Notes: a model not told the origin generated them from the sequence alone. A stretch of DNA of 64,000 nucleotides from Providencia rettgeri (GCF_023205015.1 NZ_CP096258.1:2728001-2792000); one strand, 5' to 3'. Positions 51,873 through 61,993 are shown, numbered from the stretch's first letter. Numbers and translations are program-made.

Positions 51873-52616
51873 TTATGACGTGAAACTACCTTTAAGCTTA
51901 TAGCGGTGGCCAGGAAACAATAGCTTGGTACTTGTCACCGTGAAAGACTGGGACCAAGTACGCCTTGTAATTAGCAAACAAGATGCGCCGGTGGTTATTT
52001 GCAATAACCTTGCTGAACGCTCATCAGCTTCTACAGCCTCAACAATATGCTCCCCTTGTGTTAAAGGAGCTACTTGAGACAAATAATCATGGGGTGTGAT
52101 CGATAAAAAATTTTGCTGTAAATAATCAGGCGCTGCTAACGCATTGACATATCTGTCTTCAATTTGAACAGGAATATCATTCTCTAAATGAACAATAATA
52201 GAGTGGAACACTACCGTATCCGGCCTGATATTTAACTCATTTGCGAGTGCGGGTGATGCTTGTATTTCTTCGAGTTTAATTATCCGGCAACTATATTTGT
52301 GGTTTCTTGCCAGTATTTCCGCTTCAATACTGTGAATTTCAAATAGTGCAGATTGACCTTTTGGCTCAGCCACAAACGTCCCTACCCCCTGCAAACGAAC
52401 CAACAACCCTTCTGCAGTTAATTCACGTAGTGCTCGGTTTGCCGTCATTCGACTACATTGAAACTGCGTGACTAACTCAGCCTCAGATGGAATCCGGTCA
52501 TTTGCCTGCCACTCTGCGGTATGGATCTTTTGAATTATCGATTGTTTTACTTGCAAATACAGTGGGAGCGGTGCCCCTTGTTTATCCTTTTTATCGGCTG
52601 TCACAGTCATTTCCAA
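51873..52616 (-). CDS. hutC: Histidine utilisation repressor HutC
   Basis: A 247-residue GntR-family regulator of the HutC subfamily. The N-terminal winged helix (about 15-85) includes RIPSEAELVTQFQCSRMTANRALRELTAEGLLVRLQGVGTFV. The C-terminal UTRA domain senses urocanate and ends with the HutC-type PGHRYKLKG. Urocanate binding releases DNA and induces the hut genes. It is encoded separately between hutU and hutI, with its own upstream palindrome, so it may be autoregulated. Confidence 0.95.
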   Translation of the reverse strand: MEMTVTADKKDKQGAPLPLYLQVKQSIIQKIHTAEWQANDRIPSEAELVTQFQCSRMTANRALRELTAEGLLVRLQGVGTFVAEPKGQSALFEIHSIEAEILARNHKYSCRIIKLEEIQASPALANELNIRPDTVVFHSIIVHLENDIPVQIEDRYVNALAAPDYLQQNFLSITPHDYLSQVAPLTQGEHIVEAVEADERSARLLQITTGASCLLITRRTWSQSFTVTSTKLLFPGHRYKLKGSFTS

Positions 52617-52643
52617 TTTAATGATTAAAATCTTAAGTATTAA

Positions 52644-52666
52644 TATGCTATTTATTAAATAGCATA
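52644..52666. promoter_or_regulatory. Perfect palindrome upstream of hutC
   Basis: TATGCTATTTA and TAAATAGCATA form an 11-base-pair perfect inverted repeat around one base, starting 28 bases before the hutC start. A further ATGCTATTTC half-site is at 52760-52769. It does not match the HutC core, so its binder is unknown. Confidence 0.5.
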
Positions 52667-52800
52667 CAACACGACCTGGGTGCTATCGGACATTTTTTAT
52701 CCTGACAGTCGCGAATAAAAACATCATGCTTAATTAGTGAGCATTTACATAATTAAACGATGCTATTTCAATAAAAACAAACAGAAAACATTTAAGGTAT

Positions 52801-52830
52801 ATAGCAGCAAACATCCTCATTCACTGCTAT
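52801..52830 (-). terminator. Possible terminator of hutI
   Basis: ATAGCAG (52801-52807) pairs with CTGCTAT (52824-52830) around a 16-base loop. It sits 9 bases past the hutI stop. The T run on the minus strand is weak. Confidence 0.4.
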
Positions 52831-52839
52831 CAATTATTG

Positions 52840-54111
52840 TTATTTCTGTGGATAAACTGATGGGTCACACATATCACCGTTTCGATGGGTAATGTTGCCT
52901 TCATGGACTCTGATGAGCAATGGGTTGCTCCCTTGCTCATAAATCATTTCGACTGGCTCTTGCGCATCCCACACAATAAAATCAGCAACAAAGCCCGTTT
53001 TTAACTGCCCATGGCTATTTTCACGGCCTAACGCTTTCGCTGCGTGACGTGTCACGCCAGCCCATACCTCTTCAGGTGTCAGCTTGAATAAGACAGCACC
53101 CATATTCATAATAATACGCAATGAAGCAAAGGGACTGGTGCCTGGGTTAAAATCTGTTGAAACCGCCATAGGGACATTGTATTCCCGCAATAATTCAATA
53201 GGCGGCAACTTGGTTTCCCTTAAAAAATAAAATGCCCCCGGTAGTAAGACTGCAACGGTTCCGCTCGCTTTAAGTGCTTTAACCCCTTCTAAATCTAGAT
53301 ATTCAATGTGGTCAACCGATAAACCTTTGTATCGAGCAACTAATTCGCTCCCACCTAAATTTGATAACTGCTCCATATGCCCTTTCACAGGAATGCCTAA
53401 TTTCTGAGCTGCTGAAAATAATTTTTCGCTTTGGGCGAGGGAAAACCCCACGCTTTCACAGAAAACATCGACTGCCTCAAACAAGCCTTTTTCCCATAGT
53501 TCAGGCATAATTTTTTGACAAATCAAATCAATGTAGTCATCAGGCTTATCTTTATATTCAACGGGTACTGTGTGAGCGGAGAGTAATGTTGAACTGACTG
53601 AAATAGGATATTGTGCAGATAACCGTTTTGCGACTTGCAATTGTTTTTCTTCATTTTCATAGTCGAGACCATAGCCCGATTTCATTTCAATGCTTGTCAC
53701 CCCTTCTCGAATTAATGCTTCGAGCCTTGGTTTTGCCCGCTCAAATAATTCGTTCTCGCTCATCTTACGTGTTTCTCGCACTGTAGAATTAATTCCACCA
53801 CCTTGAACGCTGATGGTTTCATAAGAAACCCCATTCATTCGCTGTTCCCATTCAGAAGCGCGGTCACCACCAAAAACGAGATGTGTATGGCAATCGATTA
53901 ATCCTGGGGTTATTAATTTACCTTTTACATCAATAACCTGGCAGTCATTTAATTCAATTTCCTGAGTAGGAACAATTGCAACTATTTTATTATCACGAAC
54001 GACTAAATCATGGTGATTAATAAGTCCATAAGGGGCAGGCAGTTCTGGATCCATAGTGGCAATACGGCCATTACGCCAAACAACATCCTGCGAGTGTGTT
54101 TTGAATACCAT
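52840..54111 (-). CDS. hutI: Imidazolonepropionase HutI
   Basis: HutI (423 residues) hydrolyses 4-imidazolone-5-propionate to N-formimino-L-glutamate. It has the metal-dependent amidohydrolase fold: metal-binding [16 protein letters not shown] near the N-terminus, [34 protein letters not shown] and [16 protein letters not shown]. An AGGAAA site precedes the ATG. It stands as its own transcription unit, with a TGTATATACA operator 59 bases upstream, and is divergent from smrB. No hutG follows. Confidence 0.97.
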   Translation of the reverse strand: MVFKTHSQDVVWRNGRIATMDPELPAPYGLINHHDLVVRDNKIVAIVPTQEIELNDCQVIDVKGKLITPGLIDCHTHLVFGGDRASEWEQRMNGVSYETISVQGGGINSTVRETRKMSENELFERAKPRLEALIREGVTSIEMKSGYGLDYENEEKQLQVAKRLSAQYPISVSSTLLSAHTVPVEYKDKPDDYIDLICQKIMPELWEKGLFEAVDVFCESVGFSLAQSEKLFSAAQKLGIPVKGHMEQLSNLGGSELVARYKGLSVDHIEYLDLEGVKALKASGTVAVLLPGAFYFLRETKLPPIELLREYNVPMAVSTDFNPGTSPFASLRIIMNMGAVLFKLTPEEVWAGVTRHAAKALGRENSHGQLKTGFVADFIVWDAQEPVEMIYEQGSNPLLIRVHEGNITHRNGDMCDPSVYPQK

Positions 54112-54170
54112 CGTTTTTCCTATTGTTATTGAACTGAGTTTTACTCATTGATTCATAAATAGTATAGATA

Positions 54171-54180
54171 TGTATATACA
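54171..54180. promoter_or_regulatory. HutC operator upstream of hutI
   Basis: TGTATATACA, identical to the site before hutU, starts 60 bases upstream of the hutI start codon. The same distance in both promoters supports a real operator. Confidence 0.75.
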
Positions 54181-54334
54181 ATTAGACTAGCAAGTCCCCT
54201 TTTGTCAATGCTTACCTGCAAAAAGGTTATAAATATGTTACTTAGCGCGAACAATCTGCGATTATCACCATTCACCAAAAATGAGTTACACTACCAACCA
54301 GAAAAATTGATCACAAAAATACACGATTAACATT

Positions 54335-54877
54335 ATGAAAAAAAAATTTGGTCTAGAAGATGAAGAGATCCGTCTTTTCAAAGAAGCCATTAGTGGAGCA
54401 AAAAAGATCCACCAGGACCAAGTCCTGCACGCACCTGTTCGCACCAAGGTGACACAACCATCAAATAAAAAAGTCATGCAAGAACAGGTTGACGCCTCTT
54501 TTTATTTTTCAGATGAATTTCAACCTCAACTTGAACATGAAGGCCCAACGCGTTATTTGAGGCCCGACGCTAACCCTTATGAATTAAAAAAACTTCGTCG
54601 GGGTGACTATGTTCCCGAATTATTTTTAGATTTACATGGCTTAACACAAATGGAAGCAAAACAAGAAATTGGTGCGCTCATTGCGGCATGTAAGCGTGAA
54701 AATGTCTATTGCGCCTGCATTATGCACGGCCATGGTAAACATGTTTTAAAGCAACAAACACCATTATGGTTAGCCCAACACCCTGATATTATTGCTTTTC
54801 ACCAAGCACCTAAAGAATGGGGGGGGAATGCAGCCTTATTACTACTCATTGAAACTGCAGAGAGCGCTCGCCGTTAA
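54335..54877 (+). CDS. smrB: Ribosome rescue factor / Smr endonuclease SmrB
   Basis: SmrB (180 residues) is recruited to collided ribosomes and cleaves the mRNA between them. The C-terminal Smr domain has [19 protein letters not shown] and the catalytic [17 protein letters not shown]; the N-terminal extension includes YFSDEFQP and [13 protein letters not shown], as in E. coli SmrB (YfcN). It is cytoplasmic and converges on sixA with 18 bases between the stops. Confidence 0.96.
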   Translation: MKKKFGLEDEEIRLFKEAISGAKKIHQDQVLHAPVRTKVTQPSNKKVMQEQVDASFYFSDEFQPQLEHEGPTRYLRPDANPYELKKLRRGDYVPELFLDLHGLTQMEAKQEIGALIAACKRENVYCACIMHGHGKHVLKQQTPLWLAQHPDIIAFHQAPKEWGGNAALLLLIETAESARR

Positions 54878-54895
54878 GCGCTCATCCGTTCTGTA

Positions 54896-55378
54896 TTATT
54901 TTGCAAATAATAGTTGTGATGGACTCAACATCCATTCTAAATGACTTTTCTGATGAGCCACGTCAATATCAACACATGCCACTGTTGATGTGGTGAACAT
55001 CGGAGGTTCTTTATGTGGACATAGCTCCGACACTAAATACCCTACCAGCGGTAAATGAGATACAACTAATATCGCATTAGCGCCTAGCACAGCAAGGTCT
55101 CGAATATGATCAGCCACAAATGCGGCATTCCCACCTGGCGTTAATTGCCTTAAAACTTCCGACTTTGCTGGTAAATCAAGGTGTTGACTCACAACCTGCC
55201 TAGTTTGTTCGGCTCTTAGATAGGGACTCACTAACACCGAATCAATCTTAATACCTTGGTTCTGTAACCATTGAGCCATTAATACTGAGTCGTCTTTTCC
55301 CTTTTGAGTCAATGGGCGCTCAGCATCGCTAGGCGCTTGTATCGCTGCATCACCGTGACGCATAATGTAAACTTGCAT
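54896..55378 (-). CDS. sixA: Phosphohistidine phosphatase SixA
   Basis: A 160-residue histidine phosphatase that dephosphorylates phosphohistidine (ArcB HPt and PtsP/nitrogen PTS in E. coli). The RHG motif is at residues 7-9 (MQVYIMRHGDAA), with His8 as the phosphoacceptor; the second His lies in VVSHLPLVGYL. It is small and lacks the large insertion domains of phosphoglycerate mutases, as expected for SixA. It lies next to fadJ as in E. coli. Confidence 0.95.
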   Translation of the reverse strand: MQVYIMRHGDAAIQAPSDAERPLTQKGKDDSVLMAQWLQNQGIKIDSVLVSPYLRAEQTRQVVSQHLDLPAKSEVLRQLTPGGNAAFVADHIRDLAVLGANAILVVSHLPLVGYLVSELCPHKEPPMFTTSTVACVDIDVAHQKSHLEWMLSPSQLLFAK

Positions 55379-55733
55379 AATCCACCATCTGAGTAACCTA
55401 CCTGATTAAGGTGGCTATTCTTTTGTTGTTAAGATAATTGTTGTAAAAGTAACCATCAGTTGGGGTGAAAGGTGATTCTGCATGAAATGTTCAATAAAGA
55501 AAATGATTTGAGTGGATTTTTGTCTATGTTTTATCGGCAGACATGACAAAAAACAGATTTATTTTTTTAATATCATAAAGTTAATACAGGCAATTTATTA
55601 TCGTGGATAATCGCTCTGCACGTTCAGAGAAACCTAATACTAAAAACAGGTTCAGTATCAGGCATTAGGCCATTGAATTGACGGTTAAACCGCTACCATT
55701 TCAATGACCTACTCTCTCGCTTTTTACTTGCTC
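55379..55733. other. sixA-fadJ intergenic region
   Basis: 355 bases between same-strand genes. The right end holds a nested hairpin (CATTGAA 55671-55677 with TTCAATG 55700-55706, inner CGGTT/AACCG) that may end the fadJ transcript, and before it another weaker pairing CCTAAT/ATTAGG. No gene is seen. Confidence 0.5.
55671..55706 (-). terminator. Nested hairpin past fadJ
   Basis: The outer stem CATTGAA/TTCAATG encloses CGGTT-A-AACCG. It lies 28 bases past the fadJ stop. There is no strong T run, so it is only a candidate. Confidence 0.4.
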
Positions 55734-57923
55734 TTATTCTTCCATATGATCAGGGAAAAATGTTTGATTACTCTCAGCCATATCACACAATAACTCGCAA
55801 GGCTTAAATTTATCGCCGTATTGCATTGCTAAGTTGCGTAGCGTATCTACAGTCTTAGTAATCCCCAAGCTATCCATATACCGAAACGGACCACCAAAGA
55901 ATGGCGGGAATCCGATACCAAATACCGCCCCTACATCCCCATCACGTGCACTTTTAATAATCTTTTCATCAAGGCAACGGGCCGCTTCGTTAAGCATCAT
56001 CATGACGCAGCGCTGTGCAATATCCGCTTTAGTCAATGTATTGTTGGGAACTACGCCAATCAGTGAATAAATGGTTTTATCGACTTGACGTTTACTGGCT
56101 TTTTTCCAAAACCACAACTTATTAGTGTGATGACCATATTCATAAAAACCTTTGCCGTTTTTCTTACCTTTACGGCCATCTTTAACGACTTTATCGAGAA
56201 TATCAGGGGCTTTGAAACGCTCACCAAAACGCTCAACTAAAATCGGTAAAATTTTAGTTCCTACATCAATACCGACTTCGTCTAATAGATTAAATGGCCC
56301 GACAGGGAAACCAAATTCAACTAAAGCGCGATCAATGTGCTCTATTGACTCGCCTTCAACAAGGCATTGGGCAGCTTCACACAAGAAAGGTGCTAAAATG
56401 CGATTTACATAAAAACCGGCATCATCCCCTACGACAATGGCTGTTTTACCTTGACGTTTTGCTAAAGCAACAACGGTTGCAATCGTTGTTTCGTCTGTTT
56501 GTTGGTGAGGGATGACTTCAACCAACGGCATTTTATCGACTGGACTAAAATAGTGTAGACCAATGACTTTTTCCGGGTGAGTCGCATTCTCTGCAATTTG
56601 GTGAATAGGTAAAGATGATGTATTAGAAGCAAAAATGGCTTGTTGTTTCGACATCTGTTCAACTTCAGCAACCATTTTTTGTTTTAGAGCCAAATCTTCA
56701 AACACGGCTTCAATAACAATATCTGCGTTTTCAAGCCCTTGATAACTCAATGTGCCTGATACCTTAGCCATAATAGCGGCACGTTCTCGGGCTAATAACC
56801 GCCGCTTGATAACTCGCTGAGTCAGTAGATCCCAGCTATAACGCAAAGCTTGGGTGACACCTTTATCTGAAATATCTTTAATACGAACCGGCAATTTACC
56901 TTGAAAAGCGGTGACATAAGCAATTCCACCCCCCATCAACCCGCCGCCAAGCACACCAACTTGATTAATTTTCAAGGGTGCGGCTTGCGCCCCTGTTTCA
57001 TTTTTTAACGCAGTGACCGCAAAAAATAAATTACGTAATGCGGCAGACTCTGGTGTCATCACGAGTTCACCGAAGGCTTTCGCTTCTTCTGCGTAACCTG
57101 CTTGTAAACCTTTATTCATACCTGTTTTCACAACATGAATAATTTTTTCGGGGGCTGGATAATGGCCTTTGGTTTTGCTGAGCGCTTTTTGCTTTGCACT
57201 ATCGAATACTTTATTACGTAATAATTTACTGCTTAATAAACGCTGTTGCCAATGGATAGCGGGACGCTGAACGCCCCCTTTTTTCACCATCTTCACTGCA
57301 ACGTCGAGTAAAATAGGCTGAGGAACGACATCATCAACCAACCCTATTTTCAGCGCCTGTTTTGCTTTTAACTGGCGGCCTGTCAGCATTAAATCCAATG
57401 CATGTGGAATACCAATCAACCGAGGTAAACGCTGCGTTCCCCCAGAACCTGGTAATAACCCCAACTGTACTTCGGGCAAGCCTAATTTCGTTTTATCATC
57501 ATGGGAACAAACCCGCGCATGACATGCCAAGGCAAGCTCTAACCCGCCGCCTAAACACGCGCCGTGTATTGCAGCAATAATCGGCAATGGGTAATTATCG
57601 ATTTTATCAAATAGTACGTGGCCTGCTTTTGACAACTCACTGGCTTGGGCTTTACTTTCACAGCCAGCTATCATGCTAATATCTGCGCCTGCAATAAAAT
57701 TGTCTTTTTTCCCTGAGGTGATAACTAAACCTTTTAAACCAGAGGTAGACTGCGCTTGTTGTAAAATGGCAAGGAATTGCTCCGCAAATTCCGCTTTTAA
57801 TGTATTCACTTTTTCATTCGGTACATCAATGAAGATGACCCCGACGTTTTCATCATAAATTTCTAAACGGAAAGCCTGTTGTGTTTTTTCTCTTGCAACT
57901 TCTATAGCAGAATTTTGAGCCAT
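55734..57923 (-). CDS. fadJ: Fatty acid oxidation complex alpha subunit FadJ
   Basis: FadJ (729 residues) combines enoyl-CoA hydratase and 3-hydroxyacyl-CoA dehydrogenase activities. The crotonase domain (about 1-190) has the oxyanion-hole segments [10 protein letters not shown] and [16 protein letters not shown] plus catalytic Glu in [20 protein letters not shown]. The dehydrogenase domain begins near residue 315 with [15 protein letters not shown], with catalytic [15 protein letters not shown]. The ATG at 57923 overlaps the fadI stop by one base (TAATG). It works with FadI, mainly in anaerobic beta-oxidation. Confidence 0.97.
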   Translation of the reverse strand: MAQNSAIEVAREKTQQAFRLEIYDENVGVIFIDVPNEKVNTLKAEFAEQFLAILQQAQSTSGLKGLVITSGKKDNFIAGADISMIAGCESKAQASELSKAGHVLFDKIDNYPLPIIAAIHGACLGGGLELALACHARVCSHDDKTKLGLPEVQLGLLPGSGGTQRLPRLIGIPHALDLMLTGRQLKAKQALKIGLVDDVVPQPILLDVAVKMVKKGGVQRPAIHWQQRLLSSKLLRNKVFDSAKQKALSKTKGHYPAPEKIIHVVKTGMNKGLQAGYAEEAKAFGELVMTPESAALRNLFFAVTALKNETGAQAAPLKINQVGVLGGGLMGGGIAYVTAFQGKLPVRIKDISDKGVTQALRYSWDLLTQRVIKRRLLARERAAIMAKVSGTLSYQGLENADIVIEAVFEDLALKQKMVAEVEQMSKQQAIFASNTSSLPIHQIAENATHPEKVIGLHYFSPVDKMPLVEVIPHQQTDETTIATVVALAKRQGKTAIVVGDDAGFYVNRILAPFLCEAAQCLVEGESIEHIDRALVEFGFPVGPFNLLDEVGIDVGTKILPILVERFGERFKAPDILDKVVKDGRKGKKNGKGFYEYGHHTNKLWFWKKASKRQVDKTIYSLIGVVPNNTLTKADIAQRCVMMMLNEAARCLDEKIIKSARDGDVGAVFGIGFPPFFGGPFRYMDSLGITKTVDTLRNLAMQYGDKFKPCELLCDMAESNQTFFPDHMEE

Positions 57924-59242
57924 TATTCCACCTCTAAGATCATAGCTGCACCTAAACCACCCGCAGCACAAGCTGTTGTTAAACCAAAACCACCACCCCG
58001 TCTGCGCAATTCATTTAGGGTTTGTGTCACCATTCGTGCGCCTGTGGCTGCAAATGGGTGCCCGTAAGCGATAGAGCCCCCTAAGACATTAAATTTATCC
58101 ATATCCACTTCGCCAATCGCGTTATCCATTCCCAATTTTTCTTGAGCGAATTTACGGCTACCAAACATGTGTAAATTAGCGAGCGTTTGCGCTGCAAAAG
58201 CTTCATGCATATCAATCAGGGATAAATCTTGCAGCGATAACCCTGCTCGTTTCAACGCAAGCGGGGTAGCATAAGAAGGCCCTAAAAGCATATCTTCCCA
58301 TACGTCTATCGCTGAAAACGCATAGCTTCGAATATAACCTAACGGCGTATAACCCAGCGATTTTGCTCGAGACTCGGTCATCATCAATACTGCTGCGGCA
58401 CCATCCGTCAACGGCGTGCTGTTCGCCGCGGTCACACTACCGTGCTTACGGTCAAAGGCCGGTTTTAATTTCGCATAGGATGATAATACTGAGTTTGTAC
58501 GCACATTGTTATCTTGGGAAAAGGCTTGCTTAAAGGGGGGCATATACGCGGTCATAACTTCATCATTTAACGCACCATTTTCCCACGCTTTGGTCGCTAA
58601 CATATGCGAGCGATGAGCAAGCTCATCTTGCTGAGCTCGGCTAATTTGATAACTTTTCGCCATTTGCTCCGCAGTATCTCCCATACGCAGCCCCGTAGAG
58701 TATTCCGCAACCCCGGGAGCAACAGGCGCTAAATCTTTCAAGCGTAATTTCGCTAACAGTGATAATTTTTGCCCAACAGACTTTGCTTTGCTTAATGCTA
58801 ATAATGTCTCTGCCAATTTTTTTGATACGCCAATTGGAAGCACAGAGGATGAATCAGCTCCGCCAGCAATACCGATAGAAATATCGCCAACCTTCATACT
58901 TTGAGCAACGTTAACAATTGCTTGAAAGCTGGTGGCGCAAGCTCGGGATACACTATAAGCATCCGTTGAGACACTCATCCCTGTTCCAAGAACAATTTCC
59001 CGCGCAATATTCGGTGCTTCAGGCATTTGTACCACTTGCCCAAATACCAGTTGCTCAATCAGGTTTCTATCTAAATCATTACGGGCTAATAATTCAGCAA
59101 CTACGGCTTTACCGAGATCGACGGCTGGGATTCCTGCGTATGCCGTAGATTGCTTTGCAAAAGGCAAGCGTAGACCACTGACAATGGCGATCCTTTCATT
59201 TGTTTTATCTGTATTTTCACCATGGTTGAGATGTTGATTCAT
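57923..59242 (-). CDS. fadI: Acetyl-CoA acyltransferase FadI
   Basis: FadI (439 residues) is the thiolase of the FadIJ complex, releasing acetyl-CoA from 3-ketoacyl-CoA. The nucleophilic Cys lies in [14 protein letters not shown], the catalytic His in [11 protein letters not shown], and the second Cys in [16 protein letters not shown]. The ATG at 59242 follows CAGGAGCG; the frame opens seven codons upstream. It is translationally coupled to fadJ, and a FadR site lies 64 bases upstream of the start. Confidence 0.97.
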   Translation of the reverse strand: MNQHLNHGENTDKTNERIAIVSGLRLPFAKQSTAYAGIPAVDLGKAVVAELLARNDLDRNLIEQLVFGQVVQMPEAPNIAREIVLGTGMSVSTDAYSVSRACATSFQAIVNVAQSMKVGDISIGIAGGADSSSVLPIGVSKKLAETLLALSKAKSVGQKLSLLAKLRLKDLAPVAPGVAEYSTGLRMGDTAEQMAKSYQISRAQQDELAHRSHMLATKAWENGALNDEVMTAYMPPFKQAFSQDNNVRTNSVLSSYAKLKPAFDRKHGSVTAANSTPLTDGAAAVLMMTESRAKSLGYTPLGYIRSYAFSAIDVWEDMLLGPSYATPLALKRAGLSLQDLSLIDMHEAFAAQTLANLHMFGSRKFAQEKLGMDNAIGEVDMDKFNVLGGSIAYGHPFAATGARMVTQTLNELRRRGGGFGLTTACAAGGLGAAMILEVE

Positions 59243-59305
59243 GGTCGCTCCTGCTAAAAGCAAAAATGAAAATTATAGTTAACTAACTCACTAAGCGGAC
59301 AAAGA

Positions 59306-59317
59306 GGTCTGACCTGT
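59306..59317. promoter_or_regulatory. FadR operator upstream of fadIJ
   Basis: GGTCTGACCTGT matches the core of the FadR consensus CTGGTCNGACNTGTT except for its first positions. It lies 64 bases before the fadI start. FadR represses fadIJ in E. coli. Confidence 0.78.
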
Positions 59318-59440
59318 AGTGATTGTTAACATAAATTTCACAATTATCAATGAGTATTAATAAAAAATGCGAGCAGGTACGCAACTTAGAGTAAAAACCC
59401 AGCAAATTATCGCAGAAGAAAACAGAGAGGAATAAAGGAA

Positions 59441-59490
59441 GCCTTTTATCACTGAGCGTTAATTACGCTATCGTTTTAGTGATAAAAGGC
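59441..59490. repeat. Fifty-base nested inverted repeat between yfcZ and fadI
   Basis: A perfect 13-base-pair outer stem GCCTTTTATCACT/AGTGATAAAAGGC (59441-59453 with 59478-59490) encloses a second stem AGCGT-TAATT-ACGCT (59455-59469). It lies 27 bases past the yfcZ stop. It could act as the yfcZ terminator, though no clear T run follows. Confidence 0.6.
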
Positions 59491-59516
59491 AAATCAGAGC
59501 AAATTCAAACGATTGA

Positions 59517-59813
59517 TTAGCGAAGGCCTAATTGAAAAATCAGGCTTTCAGCTTCACAGCTAAAACTAAACTCAGCCGTCAGCTCAACGCCACCCTCTAC
59601 AGACTTAATAGAATGGGTTATCTCACAAGGGTCTGACTCAACAGATTTTGCTTTCTCTGTGAGTGTTTTCAACATAGTTTCCGCTTCATTTTGTGTAGCG
59701 AATACATGCTGATACGAGGCAGTGCAGTCTTTATTATCTAATACTGTTCCCACATCTACGCAGCAGCAGGCTGCGGTTTCATCCGCGCTACAACGGTTAA
59801 TCGCATCAGTCAT
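59517..59813 (-). CDS. yfcZ: YfcZ/YiiS family protein
   Basis: A 98-residue cytoplasmic protein of the YfcZ/YiiS (DUF406) family, with the conserved CSADETAACCCVDVGT cysteine cluster, DCTASYQHVFA, AKSVESDPCEIT and the invariant-like ending CEAESLIFQLGLR. Function unknown; the cysteine pattern might bind metal or be redox-active. The ATG at 59813 follows GGAG; an in-frame start four codons upstream overlaps that site. It is divergent from fadL across the FadR-site region, as in E. coli. Confidence 0.92.
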   Translation of the reverse strand: MTDAINRCSADETAACCCVDVGTVLDNKDCTASYQHVFATQNEAETMLKTLTEKAKSVESDPCEITHSIKSVEGGVELTAEFSFSCEAESLIFQLGLR

Positions 59814-60042
59814 TTTACTCTCCAAATAAACAAACTGTTAAGTCGCTATCATAACGCTGAAAAAGTGCTAAAAACTAGTGTGTATCAAAATATATCACTA
59901 ATAATTAAACATAAGTTTGATCTTACCCCGTGTTCGTATACTTTTTGCTCCCAATTCGTCAGTCAATGTTGCCATTTTGTTAAATATGTCGCATTTTTGA
60001 AAACAAAGTCACAATAACTGCAAAACAAGCTTGCAACATATC

Positions 60043-60058
60043 AGGTGGTCAGACCTAT
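60043..60058. promoter_or_regulatory. FadR operator 1 of fadL
   Basis: AGGTGGTCAGACCTAT fits the FadR consensus (TGGTCNGACNT core). E. coli fadL carries two FadR sites near the promoter, and the second is 24 bases downstream here. Confidence 0.78.
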
Positions 60059-60066
60059 ACTCTAGT

Positions 60067-60082
60067 AACTGGTCTGATTTGT
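60067..60082. promoter_or_regulatory. FadR operator 2 of fadL
   Basis: AACTGGTCTGATTTGT matches FadR consensus ANCTGGTCNGACNTGT with one change. It lies 85 bases before the fadL start. Confidence 0.8.
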
Positions 60083-60166
60083 CATAACGGCAAGGGACCC
60101 TACAATTCTGCGCTTCTTGCGATAGAAGTCGCTTTATTCAAAATAAAACATAAGAGGGTTTTGGTC

Positions 60167-61495
60167 ATGAGCCAGAAAAACCTGTTTTCTAGATCAGCTT
60201 TAGCAATAGCAGTGGCAATTGTATCATCCAACGCAGGCGCGGCTGGTTTTTTGCTTAATGAATATTCTACATCCGCACTGGGACGCGCGTTTTCTGGGGC
60301 GGGTGCAATGGGCGACAACGCAAGTGAGGGAAGCCGAAACCCTGCTGCCATGATGTTGTTTGATCGTCCTTCTCTTTCTGTTGGTGCCGTTTATATTGAC
60401 CCAAGCGTTGATATTAAAGGTAAAGGAGGCTCTTTACTTGGTAGTAATACAACAGCAAATGATATTGCGCCAAGCGCTGTAGTACCCAATGCTCACTTTA
60501 TCTTCCCAGTTAATGACAAATGGGCGGTTGGTACTTCAATGACCACCAACTTTGGTTTAGCCACTGATTTTAATAAAAATTATGCTGCAGGCCCTATCGG
60601 TGGTAAAACAGACCTAAAAACTGTTAACCTGAACCTAAGTGGTGCATACCGCGTAAATAACAATTTCAGTTTTGGCTTGGGCGTGAACGCGGTATATGCC
60701 GATGCAGAAATTACTCGTCATGCAGGTGACCTTGGCGCTCTAGCACCTAGGCTTCCAGGAATGGGCCTTCCTGCATTTCCTGCCAGTACTACTATGGCCA
60801 AATTAACAGGGGATGATTGGGGTTATGGCTGGAATGCGGGTATTTTGTATGAAATCAATGATGATAACCGTTTAAGTTTAAGCTATCGTTCTAAAGTTAA
60901 AGTTAAGTTTGAAGATGGCAAATATTCCAATGACATACCTAAATCAATAACTCAGTTGCATGGTACTGGGGGCGAAAAAATCAAAGGTAAGTTAGACCTT
61001 AATTTACCAGATATTTGGGAATTCTCTGGGTACCATAAAGTTGCGCCTAAGTGGGCTTTACACTATAGCGTTGCCTATACTGGCTGGAGTGAATTTAAAG
61101 AATTAACCGCCTATAGAAAAAGTGATGGCGAACAGTTATTCCATAAACCTGAGCACTTTAAAGATGCTTGGCGTTTAGCACTCGGTACCACCTATTTTTA
61201 TGATGATAACTGGACATTCCGTACCGGTATTGCCTACGACCAAACGCCTGTACGTTCAGATTACCGTTCTATTTCTATTCCTGACCAAGACCGTTACTGG
61301 TTAAGTGCTGGTACCACTTATGCATTTAATGAAAATGCGTCTGTTGATGTAGGGATTTCTTATATGCACGGTAAAAAAGTGGATATTAAAGAAAGATTAA
61401 GTGAAGATGTTCCTGAAAGTATCCTTCCAGCATATCATTTCAAATCTGAAGGTTCTGCTTGGTTATACGGTGTAAACTTCAACTATACGTTCTAA
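60167..61495 (+). CDS. fadL: Long-chain fatty acid outer membrane transporter FadL
   Basis: FadL (442 residues) is a 14-strand outer-membrane barrel that passes long-chain fatty acids inward. The signal peptide ([25 protein letters not shown]) is cleaved before [19 protein letters not shown], the plug region; the NPA motif is visible in GSRNPAAMM, and the C-terminus ends in an aromatic residue (NFNYTF) as expected for Bam-assembled barrels. The ATG at 60167 is preceded by AGAGG; the TTG two codons earlier is not needed. Repressed by FadR via two upstream sites. Confidence 0.97.
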   Translation: MSQKNLFSRSALAIAVAIVSSNAGAAGFLLNEYSTSALGRAFSGAGAMGDNASEGSRNPAAMMLFDRPSLSVGAVYIDPSVDIKGKGGSLLGSNTTANDIAPSAVVPNAHFIFPVNDKWAVGTSMTTNFGLATDFNKNYAAGPIGGKTDLKTVNLNLSGAYRVNNNFSFGLGVNAVYADAEITRHAGDLGALAPRLPGMGLPAFPASTTMAKLTGDDWGYGWNAGILYEINDDNRLSLSYRSKVKVKFEDGKYSNDIPKSITQLHGTGGEKIKGKLDLNLPDIWEFSGYHKVAPKWALHYSVAYTGWSEFKELTAYRKSDGEQLFHKPEHFKDAWRLALGTTYFYDDNWTFRTGIAYDQTPVRSDYRSISIPDQDRYWLSAGTTYAFNENASVDVGISYMHGKKVDIKERLSEDVPESILPAYHFKSEGSAWLYGVNFNYTF

Positions 61496-61897
61496 TTAAT
61501 CGAATTTTTAAGTATCGGGGAGTCCTCTCCCTGATACTATTATCAATGTCAATTGCTCCATCCCACTCATTTTCAAAACTTAACATAAATTTTCTTGACC
61601 CTAACCCGCATCATATGTAAATTAAATGTTAATCACATGAGTTCACCTCATCATTTCTTTATAAAATACACACTATCGCATTTTTAAGATAAATCGTTTT
61701 ATATTTCATTAGATTATCATTCGTTCTCTGAATGTTCTTATTTGCAAGTACAACTCAATAGCATAATTTATATTGATGATACCCACTAATATATATGGCC
61801 TTTCATCAAACTGTATTAATAACGCTATATTCTATTATTGGCTACTGCCGCGAAGGCGTGTAAAAGAGGCAACAATGACGAAAACTTAGGAGGCTGT
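61496..61897. other. Region between fadL and a small open frame
   Basis: 402 bases. It contains the fadL terminator and, further on, AT-rich sequence without a convincing gene until the 31-codon frame at 61898. Confidence 0.5.
61511..61538 (+). terminator. Terminator of fadL
   Basis: AGTATCGGGGAG (61511-61522) pairs with CTCCCTGATACT (61527-61538), including one G-T pair, around a four-base loop, 15 bases past the stop. The T run after it is weak. Confidence 0.62.
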
Positions 61898-61993
61898 ATG
61901 GGAACACTGTTTACTGTCGGTTTTATTGGTGTATTAGGGGTAATAGCCTTGATTGACACCGTCTCTCAACGAGGAAAGCGAGACAATGATTAG
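61898..61993 (+). CDS. Possible 31-residue membrane small protein
   Basis: A 31-codon frame starts at ATG 61898 after a near-perfect AGGAGG site seven bases upstream. The product starts MGTLFTVGFIGVLGVIALIDTV and ends SQRGKRDND: a single hydrophobic helix with a charged C-terminal tail, the classical layout of bacterial small membrane proteins. I do not recognise it. Just upstream, ATGACGAAAACTTAG is a four-residue frame whose stop lies inside the AGGAGG, suggesting coupling. It follows fadL by 400 bases and is convergent with mlaA. The strong ribosome-binding site argues for a real gene. Confidence 0.55.
   Translation: MGTLFTVGFIGVLGVIALIDTVSQRGKRDND

Larger units (their letters stand above)
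59826..60166. other. yfcZ-fadL divergent control region
   Basis: About 340 bases between divergent genes. Two FadR sites lie at 60043-60058 and 60067-60082. No other feature is certain. Confidence 0.65.
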
